In this document: positions 26,725 through 33,747 of the stretch, one piece after another
How positions within the stretch are numbered: position 1 is the first letter of the stretch
Layout: each line of letters begins with the position of its first letter
Origin: Anaerolineae bacterium
Lineage (GTDB): Bacteria > Chloroflexota > Anaerolineae > JAFGEY01
Assembly: GCA_016783145.1 (NCBI GenBank)
Contig: JADHXD010000009.1
Span: forward strand, 1-55,058
Reading direction: 5' to 3'
DNA: 55,058 bases
Notes under the pieces: model-generated
The model's database searches: none
What the model was told of the DNA's origin: nothing
The model's input: only the letters and a program-made list of their open reading frames with translations
Made by a program: the position numbers and the translations under genes

Positions 26725-28008
26725 TTGAGGCCCATCGAGGTCGTGATGCTGGGCGCCGGAGGGCGCGGGTTCCATACGTACGGGAACTGGATTCTGAAAC
26801 ATCCTGACGAGGTGCGCGTCGTTGCCGTGGCCGAACCGGATCCGGTCCGGCGCGAGCGCTTTGCCGAGGCACACGCGCTGCCACCAGAGCGCGTGTTCGT
26901 CGATCACAACGCGCTGTACGCTCAAGGGCAGCTAGCCCCTGGGCTGATCAATGCCACTATGGACCGACAGCACCTGGAGACGACGCTGGGCGCGCTGGAG
27001 GCCGGCTACGACGTGCTGTTGGAAAAGCCGATGGCCCCGCAGCCGCACGACTGTGTGCGGCTGGTGCGCGCTGCCGAGTCGGCGGGGCGCATGCTGCACA
27101 TCTGCCACGTGATGCGCTACAGCCCATTCTACTCTGCGCTCTATGAGACGCTGCACTCGGGCGCCGTCGGCGAGGTGATGGTGGTCGATCACCGGGAGAA
27201 CGTCGCCTTTTGGCACCAGGCGCACAGCTTTGTGCGCGGCAACTGGGGGAACAGCACGCGTTCCGCACCCATGATCCTGGCCAAGAGCTGCCACGACATG
27301 GACATCCTGGTCTGGCTGTTGGGCCGCCGCGTAGAGAAGCTGTCCTCTTTTGGCGCCCTGACCCACTTTCGGTCCGAACAGGCACCAGAGGGCGCGCCAG
27401 AGCGGTGCACAGACGGCTGCCCGCACTGGGAGGGGTGCCCGTACTATGCGCCACGCATTTACCTGCGCGACTATAGCGGGTGGCCGATCAGCGCGATCAC
27501 CGAAGATACGAGCTATGAAGGACGGATGGACGCGCTGCGGGAGGGCCCATACGGACGCTGCGTCTACCGCTGCGACAACGACGTGGTGGACCACATGACC
27601 ATCCACATGCTCTTTGAGGGGGACGTGATGGTGACCTTTACCATGCACGCCTTCTCACACGAGAACTGCCGCACGATGCGCTACGACGGGACCAAGGCCA
27701 GCTTGAGGGCCCACGGCGGCAAGGGGGAGCTCACCCTGCACGATTTCCGGACCATGGGCGAGCGCGCGATCCCGATCTCGACCCCAGAGGGAGGGCACGG
27801 CGGCGGAGACGACGGACTGATGAAAGCCTTCGTCCAGGCTCTCCGTGGCGACGCTGGCGCGCTGAGCACCTCGGCTCGCGAGTCCCTGGAAAGCCACCTG
27901 ATGGCCTTTGCCGCCGAAGAATCGCGCCTGGAGGGGGGAAAGCTGATCGACATGCGCGCGTACCGGGCGCGCATCGAGGCCGAAGTCGCTGGGCAAGAAG
28001 TCAGCTAG
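26725..28008 (+). CDS. Gfo/Idh/MocA family oxidoreductase
   Basis: A 427-aa NAD(P)-dependent dehydrogenase. The Rossmann fold starts VVMLGAGGRGFHTY, followed by VAEPDPVRRERF. The family motif EKPMAPQ carries the conserved Lys, and the substrate-domain residues include AKSCHDMDILVWLLG. An insertion with four Cys (CTDGCPHWEGCPYY, then CVYRCDN) is seen in a subset of the family. Substrates are usually sugars, inositols or glycosides; it cannot be fixed here. The start is TTG at 26725 with AAGGAGG six bases upstream; the open frame upstream overlaps the FHA gene and is not coding. Confidence 0.88.
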   Translation: MRPIEVVMLGAGGRGFHTYGNWILKHPDEVRVVAVAEPDPVRRERFAEAHALPPERVFVDHNALYAQGQLAPGLINATMDRQHLETTLGALEAGYDVLLEKPMAPQPHDCVRLVRAAESAGRMLHICHVMRYSPFYSALYETLHSGAVGEVMVVDHRENVAFWHQAHSFVRGNWGNSTRSAPMILAKSCHDMDILVWLLGRRVEKLSSFGALTHFRSEQAPEGAPERCTDGCPHWEGCPYYAPRIYLRDYSGWPISAITEDTSYEGRMDALREGPYGRCVYRCDNDVVDHMTIHMLFEGDVMVTFTMHAFSHENCRTMRYDGTKASLRAHGGKGELTLHDFRTMGERAIPISTPEGGHGGGDDGLMKAFVQALRGDAGALSTSARESLESHLMAFAAEESRLEGGKLIDMRAYRARIEAEVAGQEVS

Positions 28009-28039
28009 AGACCTGCCACCCGACGATGGCAGGGGAGTG

Positions 28040-28378
28040 ATGACATCCCTGATGAAGATGGACGAGTATCAGCAACTGGCGCTCAGGACCGCCAGTCACC
28101 GGGAGAGCAAAGAAAAGGTCTTGACCTACACCGCACTGGGTCTCAACGGTGAGTCGGGCGAAGTGGCCGAGATCATCAAGAAGGCGTTTTACCACGGTCA
28201 CCCATTGGACAAGGAGGCTCTGCGCAAAGAGCTGGGTGATGTGTTGTGGTATTTGGCCGTGATGGCAGATGGCCTGGGGTTGAGCCTGGAATGCATCGCC
28301 CGGGAGAACATCGAGAAGCTGAGGGCGCGCTACCCGGAGGGTTTTTCATCCGCCCACTCTCTCCACAGACCAGAGTAG
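28040..28378 (+). CDS. MazG-like nucleotide pyrophosphohydrolase
   Basis: A 112-aa single-domain all-alpha NTP pyrophosphohydrolase that removes non-canonical or excess nucleotides. The Mg-binding pattern is present: GLNGESGEVAEIIKKA (EXXE) followed by LRKELGDVLWYLAVMA (EXXD). The ATG at 28040 or the GTG just before it can serve as start; AGGGGAG immediately precedes them. It is 31 bp after the oxidoreductase gene. Its end runs into an intergenic repeat. Confidence 0.88.
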   Translation: MTSLMKMDEYQQLALRTASHRESKEKVLTYTALGLNGESGEVAEIIKKAFYHGHPLDKEALRKELGDVLWYLAVMADGLGLSLECIARENIEKLRARYPEGFSSAHSLHRPE

Positions 28379-28427
28379 GTCGCCTTTGCATAGGCGACGG
28401 CAGGCACGTATGGGAAACGTGCCCTAC
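28375..28427. repeat. two-hairpin intergenic repeat, copy A
   Basis: Contains GTCGCCTTTGCATAGGCGAC and then GGCACGTATGGGAAACGTGCC, each an inverted repeat. The same two hairpins occur in the opposite order at 28831-28880, on the other side of the fmdB-like gene. Confidence 0.85.
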
Positions 28428-28481
28428 ACGGCACTACCCCAGGATATTGAGAAGATGCAACGTGCACTGCCGTATAGAACC

Positions 28482-28517
28482 CTAGAGGCCCGCCTCCGAT
28501 CGGAGGCGGGCCTCTAG
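28482..28517. repeat. 36-bp perfect palindrome
   Basis: Two 18-nt arms with no loop: CTAGAGGCCCGCCTCCGA followed by its exact reverse complement. It lies between the convergent MazG-like and fmdB-like genes, so it could terminate both. Weaker inverted repeats (GAGAACC ACC GGTTCTC near 28576) follow. Confidence 0.9.
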
Positions 28518-28608
28518 AAGAACCTCTTGAGGCCCTGAGAGCAGGGCCAGGGAGCGGCTCAAGCTGTATCTTGTTGAGAACCACCGGTTCTCATTAGTGA
28601 CGAATCCC

Positions 28609-28806
28609 TCAACCGGAGGGTGCGCAGTTGGCTGCGCTGGCCGAAACTGTGCTGCCGCCAGAGCCGACGCCAAAGGTCGAGAAGGACTTTTCTACCAGAC
28701 CACTCTCGCACTGTGGACAGCGGACCTCGCGCGCTTTGCTGGCTGATAGGATCAGCTTCTCAAACTTGTGGCCGCACTTGCTACACACGTATTCGAAAAT
28801 TGGCAT
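28609..28806 (-). CDS. FmdB-family zinc ribbon protein
   Basis: A 65-aa protein with the FmdB-type zinc ribbon MPIFEYVCSKCGHKFEKL followed by CPQC, four Cys in two CxxC knuckles, then a short Gly/Ser-rich tail. The family is named from a regulator of formamidase expression; its general role is unclear. The ATG at 28806 has AGAGGGG upstream. It is the last gene on this strand after the two selenoprotein candidates, separated by 76 bp of repeat sequence. Confidence 0.88.
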   Translation of the reverse strand: MPIFEYVCSKCGHKFEKLILSASKAREVRCPQCESGLVEKSFSTFGVGSGGSTVSASAANCAPSG

Positions 28807-28830
28807 TCTTACCCCTCTGTGATCCAGCCC

Positions 28831-28882
28831 GGCACGTATGGGAAACGTGCCCTACCGTAGGTCGCCTTTCATAGGCGACGGC
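28831..28882. repeat. two-hairpin intergenic repeat, copy B
   Basis: GGCACGTATGGGAAACGTGCC then GTCGCCTTTCATAGGCGAC, the same elements as at 28375-28427 but in the reverse order. It fills the gap between the fmdB-like gene and the second selenoprotein candidate. Confidence 0.85.
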
Positions 28883-29209
28883 CTATGCGCTCAGCTTTTG
28901 ATCCAACAGGCTGGTAAGCTTGTAGACATCGACATCCCCGGCCATCACGACCCGGTCGTCGACCATCACCAGCGGAAAGGGCCAGTAGCGGCTTCCCGCT
29001 GTCTGCACCACATCCGCGAACTGCTCCCGAATCTCGGGCAGTGCCGCGTCATAGTACGTGACATCCACTTGCCCTTCGTATACCTGCGCCAGGTAGGACT
29101 TGGTCCAACGCGTGGTCTCCTCCGAAGACCGCCGTGGGCCTCAACCGCTGGTACATGCTTCACCCATGCTGTTTCCCAGAACGACGACGTTTACTTTTGT
29201 GGTCTCCAC
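28883..29209 (-). CDS. predicted selenoprotein: YuzD-like thioredoxin-fold protein with in-frame TGA
   Basis: Read through one TGA (29143-29141), this is a 108-aa thioredoxin-fold protein: VNVVVLGNSMGEACTSG, then U23, then GPRRSSEETTRWTKSYLAQ, a strand QVDVTYYD and the cis-Pro region WPFPLVMVDDRVV. The arrangement matches YuzD (DUF1462) disulfide-oxidoreductase-like proteins, where a CxxC-type active site lies at this place (Cys19 and U23 here). The downstream half alone would start at an internal GTG and lack the active site. The GTG at 29209 has GAGGGA upstream and follows the previous stop in the same frame. A hairpin GGTCTTC-GGA-GGAGACC starts 11 nt after the TGA. A nonsense mutation or recoding as another residue remains possible. 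Confidence 0.75.
29114..29130 (-). promoter_or_regulatory. candidate bacterial SECIS hairpin of the YuzD-like gene
   Basis: GGTCTTC (29130-29124), loop GGA, GGAGACC (29120-29114): seven pairs including one G-U. The apical loop begins 17 nt after the TGA and starts with GG, within the distance and loop rules known for bacterial SECIS elements. Confidence 0.6.
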
Positions 29210-29230
29210 CTGATTTCCCTCATCCCCAAT

Positions 29231-29656
29231 CTACGATATTGGTAAAGCATTGACCCGATCGACAATCCCGTCTCGGCTCGGAACGCCGATGATCTGGTCG
29301 ACCAGGTTCCCTTCTGCATCAAAGAGGATCAGCGTAGGTACCCCTCGCACACCATACCGTCTTGCGACCTGGCTTCCTACCTCGCTGATCACGCTCAGCC
29401 GTATCACCTGAGCCCTGCCTTTCAAGTCCCGCTCGATCCCATCGACGATGGGTTTGGCCACCAGGCAAGGTCCTCAAGTGTTGCTAAAGATCTCTACGAT
29501 CACCGGCTGTCCTGCACCGATCAAGGCATCGAACTCGCTCGTGGTACCCACGTCCGTTCCCTTGGTCCGTAAAAGGACGAACCCGGCGAAGAGGATCAGC
29601 AGCACGGCGATGAAAAAGGCATTCTCACGCAAGAAACTGAGCATTTGTGGGTTCAT
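29231..29656 (-). CDS. predicted selenoprotein: membrane-anchored thioredoxin with UGPC active site
   Basis: Read through one TGA (29476-29474), this gives a 141-aa thioredoxin. The N-terminus is a membrane anchor (FFIAVLLILFAGFVLL, about 14-29). Next come the thioredoxin core VIVEIFSNT, U61 and GPCLVAKPIV. The active site is thus UGPC in place of CGPC, with the second Cys intact. The remainder is a standard fold: YGVRGVPTLILFDAEGNLVD with the cis-Pro. The frame is uninterrupted apart from this codon. A perfect hairpin CCCATC-GTC-GATGGG lies 22-36 nt after the TGA. The ATG at 29656 has GGTGG upstream. It follows trxA by 33 bp in the trxB-trxA operon. Sec thioredoxins are known in some anaerobes; Sec insertion here is inferred, not shown. 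Confidence 0.85.
29438..29452 (-). promoter_or_regulatory. candidate bacterial SECIS hairpin of the UGPC thioredoxin
   Basis: CCCATC (29452-29447), loop GTC, GATGGG (29443-29438): six perfect pairs. The loop begins 28 nt after the TGA and starts with G, as in bacterial SECIS elements. It is formed wholly by codons for PIVDG, so coding and RNA structure coexist. Confidence 0.65.
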
Positions 29657-29689
29657 CGATCTGCCACCGCCATGTGCTCAAAACCCCTC

Positions 29690-30013
29690 TTACAACACAC
29701 CATCGATCCACTCTTCAAGTGCCGCCTTGGGACGCATGCCCACGGTGCGATCCACCAGCTCGCCGTCCTTGAACAGGAGCAAGGAAGGAATGCTCATAAT
29801 GCCAAACTGGCCCGGCGTGACCGGACACTCGTCCGTGTTCACCTTGGCAAACACAACGCGTCCGTCGTACTCGGTGGACAGTTCTTCGATGATCGGGCTC
29901 AACATCCGGCAAGGCCCGCACCACGGCGCCCAGAAATCGACCAAGACGGGAAGTTCCGACTGGATCACTTGGGCTTCAAAGTCGTCATCGCTCAAGTGCA
30001 ACAAGTTACTCAT
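29690..30013 (-). CDS. trxA: thioredoxin
   Basis: Cytosolic protein disulfide reductase, 107 aa, with the canonical active site [12 protein letters not shown] (Cys32/Cys35), Asp in the buried position (LVDFWAP) and the cis-Pro in [10 protein letters not shown]. Its normal CGPC contrasts with the UGPC of the next gene. The ATG at 30013 overlaps the trxB stop (ATGA), so it is coupled to thioredoxin reductase, its expected electron donor. Confidence 0.97.
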   Translation of the reverse strand: MSNLLHLSDDDFEAQVIQSELPVLVDFWAPWCGPCRMLSPIIEELSTEYDGRVVFAKVNTDECPVTPGQFGIMSIPSLLLFKDGELVDRTVGMRPKAALEEWIDGVL

Positions 30014-30963
30014 TCTGTGTTCTCCTCATATTTGTGTTGATCTATGAATCGTATAGCCTCGATCGCGGCCGCAGAACCCGTTCCTGCTGCGGTGACGATC
30101 TGTCGGTAAATTGGGTCTTGCACGTCACCGGCCGCGTACACGCCCGGCACACTCGTCCGCTGCCGGCGGTCGGTGACGATATACCCTCTCTCATCGAGCT
30201 CAAGCTGCCCCTCAAACAGCTTTGTGTTGGGCACGTGGCCGATGTACACGAACACCCCGTCCGTCTCGATCGTGGATGTCTCGCCAGTGACCACGTTCCG
30301 CACGCGCACCGCGTTCGCCTCCTGGTCTCCCAATATCTCCTCGACAACCGAGCTCCACACAAACTGGATCTTGGGCTCTTTGAATGCACGTTCCTGGAGC
30401 ACAGGGTCCGCGCGAAGCGTATCTCGACGATGAACGATCGTGATCTGGCTGGCCAGACGGGTCAGGAACAGGCTCTCATCGATGGCACTGTTCCCTCCGC
30501 CGACAACGAGCACGCGCTTGTCCTTGAAAAAGTACCCATCGCACGTCGCACAGTAAGACACACCGTGCCCCCGGAACCTGGCCTCGCCCGGCACACCCAA
30601 CTTGCGCGGAGAGGAACCGGTGGAGATGACGATCGTCCTGGCCGTGTATTCTCCCGTCCGCGTGCGCACTCGGAAGGGATAGGTCCCCAGATCGACACTC
30701 TCGGCGGAATCGAACTGGATCTGGGCCCCAAACCGCTCGGCGTGGCTCTGCATCTGCTGAGCGAGGGCTGGCCCGCCGATCCCGTCCGGGAAGCCGGGAT
30801 AGTTCTCGATCTCTTGCGTCGTCGCGGCCTGTCCGCCCGCTACCTCGCCAATGAGCACCAGGGGGCTGGCTTGCGCGCGTGCCGCGTACAACGCCGCCGT
30901 CAGGCCGGCCGGCCCGCCGCCGACGATGATCAGGTCCTGTTCTGCGCTGGCCTTGTCTGCCAT
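30010..30963 (-). CDS. trxB: thioredoxin-disulfide reductase
   Basis: FAD/NADPH enzyme that reduces thioredoxin, 317 aa. FAD motif [17 protein letters not shown] near residue 14, active site [11 protein letters not shown] (Cys138/Cys141), NADPH motif [15 protein letters not shown] and the C-terminal FAD motif [14 protein letters not shown] chose the ATG at 30963, which aligns with the family N-terminus; a GTG at 31002 with GGGGA upstream would add 13 residues. It is the first gene of the operon trxB-trxA-Sec thioredoxin-Sec YuzD-like protein, read from a promoter at 31096-31124. Confidence 0.96.
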   Translation of the reverse strand: MADKASAEQDLIIVGGGPAGLTAALYAARAQASPLVLIGEVAGGQAATTQEIENYPGFPDGIGGPALAQQMQSHAERFGAQIQFDSAESVDLGTYPFRVRTRTGEYTARTIVISTGSSPRKLGVPGEARFRGHGVSYCATCDGYFFKDKRVLVVGGGNSAIDESLFLTRLASQITIVHRRDTLRADPVLQERAFKEPKIQFVWSSVVEEILGDQEANAVRVRNVVTGETSTIETDGVFVYIGHVPNTKLFEGQLELDERGYIVTDRRQRTSVPGVYAAGDVQDPIYRQIVTAAGTGSAAAIEAIRFIDQHKYEENTE

Positions 30964-31025
30964 CCCCAGCCCGAAACCTGGCGTCAGGATAAACTCGCTC
31001 ACTACGTCCCCGTCTCTCCAACCCC

Positions 31026-31054
31026 TTGACAACGTCTCCCATTCGATGTATAAT
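31026..31054 (+). promoter_or_regulatory. consensus promoter of the csoR/cstR-like gene
   Basis: TTGACA (31026-31031), 17-bp spacer, TATAAT (31049-31054): a perfect sigma70 consensus on the plus strand, reading toward the regulator gene. Such a strong promoter usually needs a repressor; the operator starts 9 bp after the -10. Confidence 0.9.
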
Positions 31055-31063
31055 GGTCTCAAG

Positions 31064-31080
31064 ATACCCCTAGGGGGTAT
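31064..31080. promoter_or_regulatory. CsoR/CstR-type operator between facing promoters
   Basis: ATACCCCTAGGGGGTAT is the kind of G/C-tract inverted repeat flanked by TA that CsoR-family repressors bind. It lies between the -10 boxes of two promoters that face each other, at about +3 of the plus transcript and about +10 of the minus transcript. One bound repressor could block both the regulator gene and the trxB operon. Confidence 0.8.
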
Positions 31081-31095
31081 AGGTATCTGGCGTAG

Positions 31096-31124
31096 AGTAT
31101 ATCACATTTGCTCGCCTTTGTCAA
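31096..31124 (-). promoter_or_regulatory. promoter of the trxB-trxA-selenoprotein operon
   Basis: On the minus strand TTGACA (31124-31119), 17-bp spacer, TATACT (31101-31096). Transcription would start near 31090, giving a leader of about 125 nt that contains the operator. Confidence 0.85.
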
Positions 31125-31169
31125 GGGAGAAAACCGATCGAAAACGACACCCCACCCCCCAACAAAGAG

Positions 31170-31406
31170 TTGCTGGACCGGCTGAAGCGGATCGAGGGAC
31201 AGATACGAGGTCTGCAGCGCATGGTCGAGGGACAGCGCGACTGCATAGAGATCATCACCCAGGTGCTGGCCGCTCGCTCTGCGCTAGAACAGGTCGGCGT
31301 GCAGATTCTCGACCAACAGCTACACAACTGCTTCCCCGCCGACGGCGAAGGGCTGGAGCCGCTGCGCCGTTCGCTCCGTCTGTGGATCAAGTTTGGCGCT
31401 GGCTGA
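31170..31406 (+). CDS. CsoR/CstR-family repressor, CstR-like ligand set
   Basis: A small all-helical tetrameric DNA-binding repressor. Family pattern: RLKRIEGQIRGLQRMVEG, RDCIEIITQVLAARSAL and ILDQQLHNCF. The two conserved Cys are present (Cys25 and Cys54 here). The copper-binding His of CsoR, 25 residues after the first Cys, is Gln50. This favours a CstR-like sensor of persulfides/polysulfides over a Cu(I) sensor. The annotated TTG start has no good ribosome-binding site and trims the usual N-terminus; AAGGGAG at 31123 fits an AUC codon at 31137 in the same frame, so the real start may be that rare codon. It is divergently arranged with trxB and shares an operator. Confidence 0.88.
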   Translation: MLDRLKRIEGQIRGLQRMVEGQRDCIEIITQVLAARSALEQVGVQILDQQLHNCFPADGEGLEPLRRSLRLWIKFGAG

Positions 31407-31450
31407 TCGCAGCATCCGCCCTATGCTCGCGGCTGAGGAATGGATGGATC

Positions 31451-32158
31451 CTACGGCTGGAGCGCTGTCAGCGGCATGCTGAAGGTCAGCGTGATCCTCT
31501 TTTCTGATGGATCGTCCACGTGGAGCGCGCCTCCATTCAGGGCGATCCACTGCTTGCCGACCAGCAGTTTCAGCCCGATGGCATCGAGTCTGCTCTGTGG
31601 CGACATGCCGGAAGAGCGAAAGGCATCGAGGACGGCCCGCCGACTGCTGGCAAGTTTCTCAGAGGCCAGGCTGGTGATCTGGACGACAGCGTTCTCTCCC
31701 TCGATCTTGGCCGTCAAGGTGACGCTCCCTGCATCCACCAGGTGTGCGGCAGCGACCAAGAGCCCCTCCAGCGCTCTCTGAAGCTGCGCCACGTCCGCCT
31801 GCACAAAGAGCGAGGTGTCCGTCGCGTCGATCGCGAGATCGATCTCTTTTTCCAGGACAGGCCTGACCAGGTACAGGACCTTCTCAAAGAGGGAGGGCAG
31901 GTAGACGACCGTCGGAGAGGGCGCCAGACACCCAGCCTCCGCCTTGGCGATGTCGATCAGGTCGTTCACCATCTCTAGCATCTCGTTCCCATTGCTGTAG
32001 ATGGCTTCCAGATCCGCGGTTTGCTGATCGGACAGCGGGCCATCGATGCCCTTGAGCAGGACACGGGAAAAGCCAAGCACCGCGTTGAGCGGACTGCGCA
32101 GGTCGTGAGCGATGCTGGCAACGACGTGTGCGGTCTGCAAGACAGAATCTTTGGACAT
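31451..32158 (-). CDS. HisKA-type protein with degenerate ATPase domain
   Basis: A 235-aa soluble protein. The N-terminal 80 residues are a HisKA dimerisation domain with an intact H-box (VASIAHDLRSPLNAVLGFSRVLL). The C-terminal part has the length of a HATPase domain but lacks its motifs: the N-box place reads LEGLLVAAAH and no DxGxG or GxGxG is present. It could be a histidine phosphotransferase-like partner of another kinase, for example the receiver protein at 18.4-20.7 kb that lacks its own phospho-His; this pairing is a guess. The ATG at 32158 has GGAGAGAGGAG upstream. It is convergent with the csoR/cstR-like gene. Confidence 0.75.
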   Translation of the reverse strand: MSKDSVLQTAHVVASIAHDLRSPLNAVLGFSRVLLKGIDGPLSDQQTADLEAIYSNGNEMLEMVNDLIDIAKAEAGCLAPSPTVVYLPSLFEKVLYLVRPVLEKEIDLAIDATDTSLFVQADVAQLQRALEGLLVAAAHLVDAGSVTLTAKIEGENAVVQITSLASEKLASSRRAVLDAFRSSGMSPQSRLDAIGLKLLVGKQWIALNGGALHVDDPSEKRITLTFSMPLTALQP

Positions 32159-32239
32159 ACTCCTCTCTCCGGATCCGTTCGACAGGCCCAAGATATGGAG
32201 CGCCAGGCTACTTTACCCCGATTCCACTGAATTGGCAAG

Positions 32240-32268
32240 TTGCGCAAAGACCTCGTCTGTGATATGCT
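32240..32268 (+). promoter_or_regulatory. promoter of the transporter-GNAT-ABC-F operon
   Basis: TTGCGC (32240-32245), 17-bp spacer, TATGCT (32263-32268), 114 bp before the transporter start. Confidence 0.6.
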
Positions 32269-32382
32269 ACGCCCGCCGCGCTGCAGAGGGGTTTGTCCCT
32301 TGTGGCCCGCCGATCCCCGGCCAAACGGCCAACACCTTGTACCCTGACGTCGATCACATCGTCCCAGAAAGGAAAGCACGAC

Positions 32383-33747
32383 ATGTCCGAACCGCTGTCG
32401 AGACGGACCAAGCTCCTCTATGGTGTCGGAGACACCGGATTCAGCCTGACCTCGACGATCGTTGGCGCCTACTTGGCGATTTTCCTGACCGACGTGGTAG
32501 GCCTGAGCGCGCGCGTCGCCGCGGCTGCGATCTTTGTCGGGCGGAGCTGGGACTATGTCAACGATCCGCTGATCGGATACATCTCTGACCGCACGCGGAC
32601 AAGGTGGGGAAGGCGAAGGCCCTTCTTGCTGTTTGGTTTTCAGCCCTTTGCGCTGGCTTTCGCGATGCTTTGGTGGCGCCCGCCATTCGTGGACCAGATC
32701 GCCCTGGGAGCATACTATGCCCTGGCCTACATCCTCTACGAGGCCGCGGCGACGTTCGTCTACATGCCCTACTTTGCGCTGACACCCGAGCTGACCTCGG
32801 ACTATGATGAGCGCACGTCGCTGACCTCCTACCGTATGTTTTTTTCGATCCTTGCCAGCCTGATCGCATTCACGCTCCCACTTGCTTTTGTCGGTGGTTT
32901 CTCGCCGGGCAACGCGCCGCGCGTGTGGGCGATGGGCTTGATCTTTGGCATCGGCGGCGCGCTTCCTCTGCTGCTGACCTTTGCGGGAACGCGCGAACGC
33001 CAGGAATACATGGAGCAGAAGCCACCGGGGATCATCGAGTCCCTTCGAGCAGCAGTGAAAAACCGCCCCTTTGTCTTTAGCGTCGGCCTTTACTTGCTGA
33101 CCTGGGTGGCGGTCAAGCTGCTAGAGTCCACTCTGCTGTACTTTGTCAAGTACGTCGTCCGGCGGGAGGAGCGGAGCGACCTGATCATGGGGGTGATCTT
33201 TGTCGTCGCCATCTTTGCCCTGCCTTTGTGGGCGTGGGTCTCTCGCCACATGAACAAGCGGTGGGCCTATGTCGCCGGGATCGCATTCTGGGCTGTCGTG
33301 CAGTTGGTGATGATCACCCTGAACCCATCCACTGGATTGGCCCTGATCCTGTTCCTGTGCACGCTGGCCGGGGTCGGTGTGGCCGCCGCGCACGTTATTC
33401 CCTGGTCGATCATCCCCGATGCCATCGAATGGGATGAGCTGCAGACCGGAGAGCGGCACGAGGGCATGTTCTACAGCCTGATCACGCTGGCCCAAAAGGT
33501 GGCTACCTCGCTTGCCCTGCCGCTGGCGCTGCTCCTCCTCGACTTAACGGGATATGTGCCCAACGCAGCCCAGCAGCCTGCCCGCGCAGTGCTGGGCATC
33601 CGGCTCCTCGCGGGTCCGATTCCAGCGGCCCTGCTGTGCGGAGGGATTCTGTTTGCCCTGCTCTATCCGCTGGATCGAGAACGGTATGCCGAGGTGCGCC
33701 GGACCCTGGAAGCCCGGAGAGCACAGGACACAGAGAACGTCGCATGA
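32383..33747 (+). CDS. GPH/MelB-type sugar:cation symporter
   Basis: A 454-aa, 12-helix major facilitator protein of the glycoside-pentoside-hexuronide family. Typical features: short N-terminus then YGVGDTGFSLTSTIVGAYLAIFLTD, the cation-site helix VGRSWDYVNDPLIGYISDRTRTRWGRRRP, PYFALTPELTSDYDERTSLTSYR, and EWDELQTGERHEGMFYS near the end of the second half. The substrate is likely a glycoside or hexuronide, but cannot be fixed. The ATG at 32383 has AAAGGAAAG upstream. It overlaps the next gene by four bases. Confidence 0.92.
   Translation: MSEPLSRRTKLLYGVGDTGFSLTSTIVGAYLAIFLTDVVGLSARVAAAAIFVGRSWDYVNDPLIGYISDRTRTRWGRRRPFLLFGFQPFALAFAMLWWRPPFVDQIALGAYYALAYILYEAAATFVYMPYFALTPELTSDYDERTSLTSYRMFFSILASLIAFTLPLAFVGGFSPGNAPRVWAMGLIFGIGGALPLLLTFAGTRERQEYMEQKPPGIIESLRAAVKNRPFVFSVGLYLLTWVAVKLLESTLLYFVKYVVRREERSDLIMGVIFVVAIFALPLWAWVSRHMNKRWAYVAGIAFWAVVQLVMITLNPSTGLALILFLCTLAGVGVAAAHVIPWSIIPDAIEWDELQTGERHEGMFYSLITLAQKVATSLALPLALLLLDLTGYVPNAAQQPARAVLGIRLLAGPIPAALLCGGILFALLYPLDRERYAEVRRTLEARRAQDTENVA

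Noticed and set aside
28883..29068. Separate 61-aa gene starting at an internal GTG
   Set aside because: The same frame continues upstream through one TGA to a proper start; the short form would lack the first strand and active site of the fold.
29231..29461. Separate 76-aa thioredoxin fragment, with a 60-aa membrane peptide before it
   Set aside because: Both are halves of one frame joined at a TGA in the CGPC motif; neither half alone makes a thioredoxin.
31170..31406. Copper-sensing CsoR
   Set aside because: The His ligand is Gln and no copper ATPase or chaperone is nearby; the linked operon is thiol redox.
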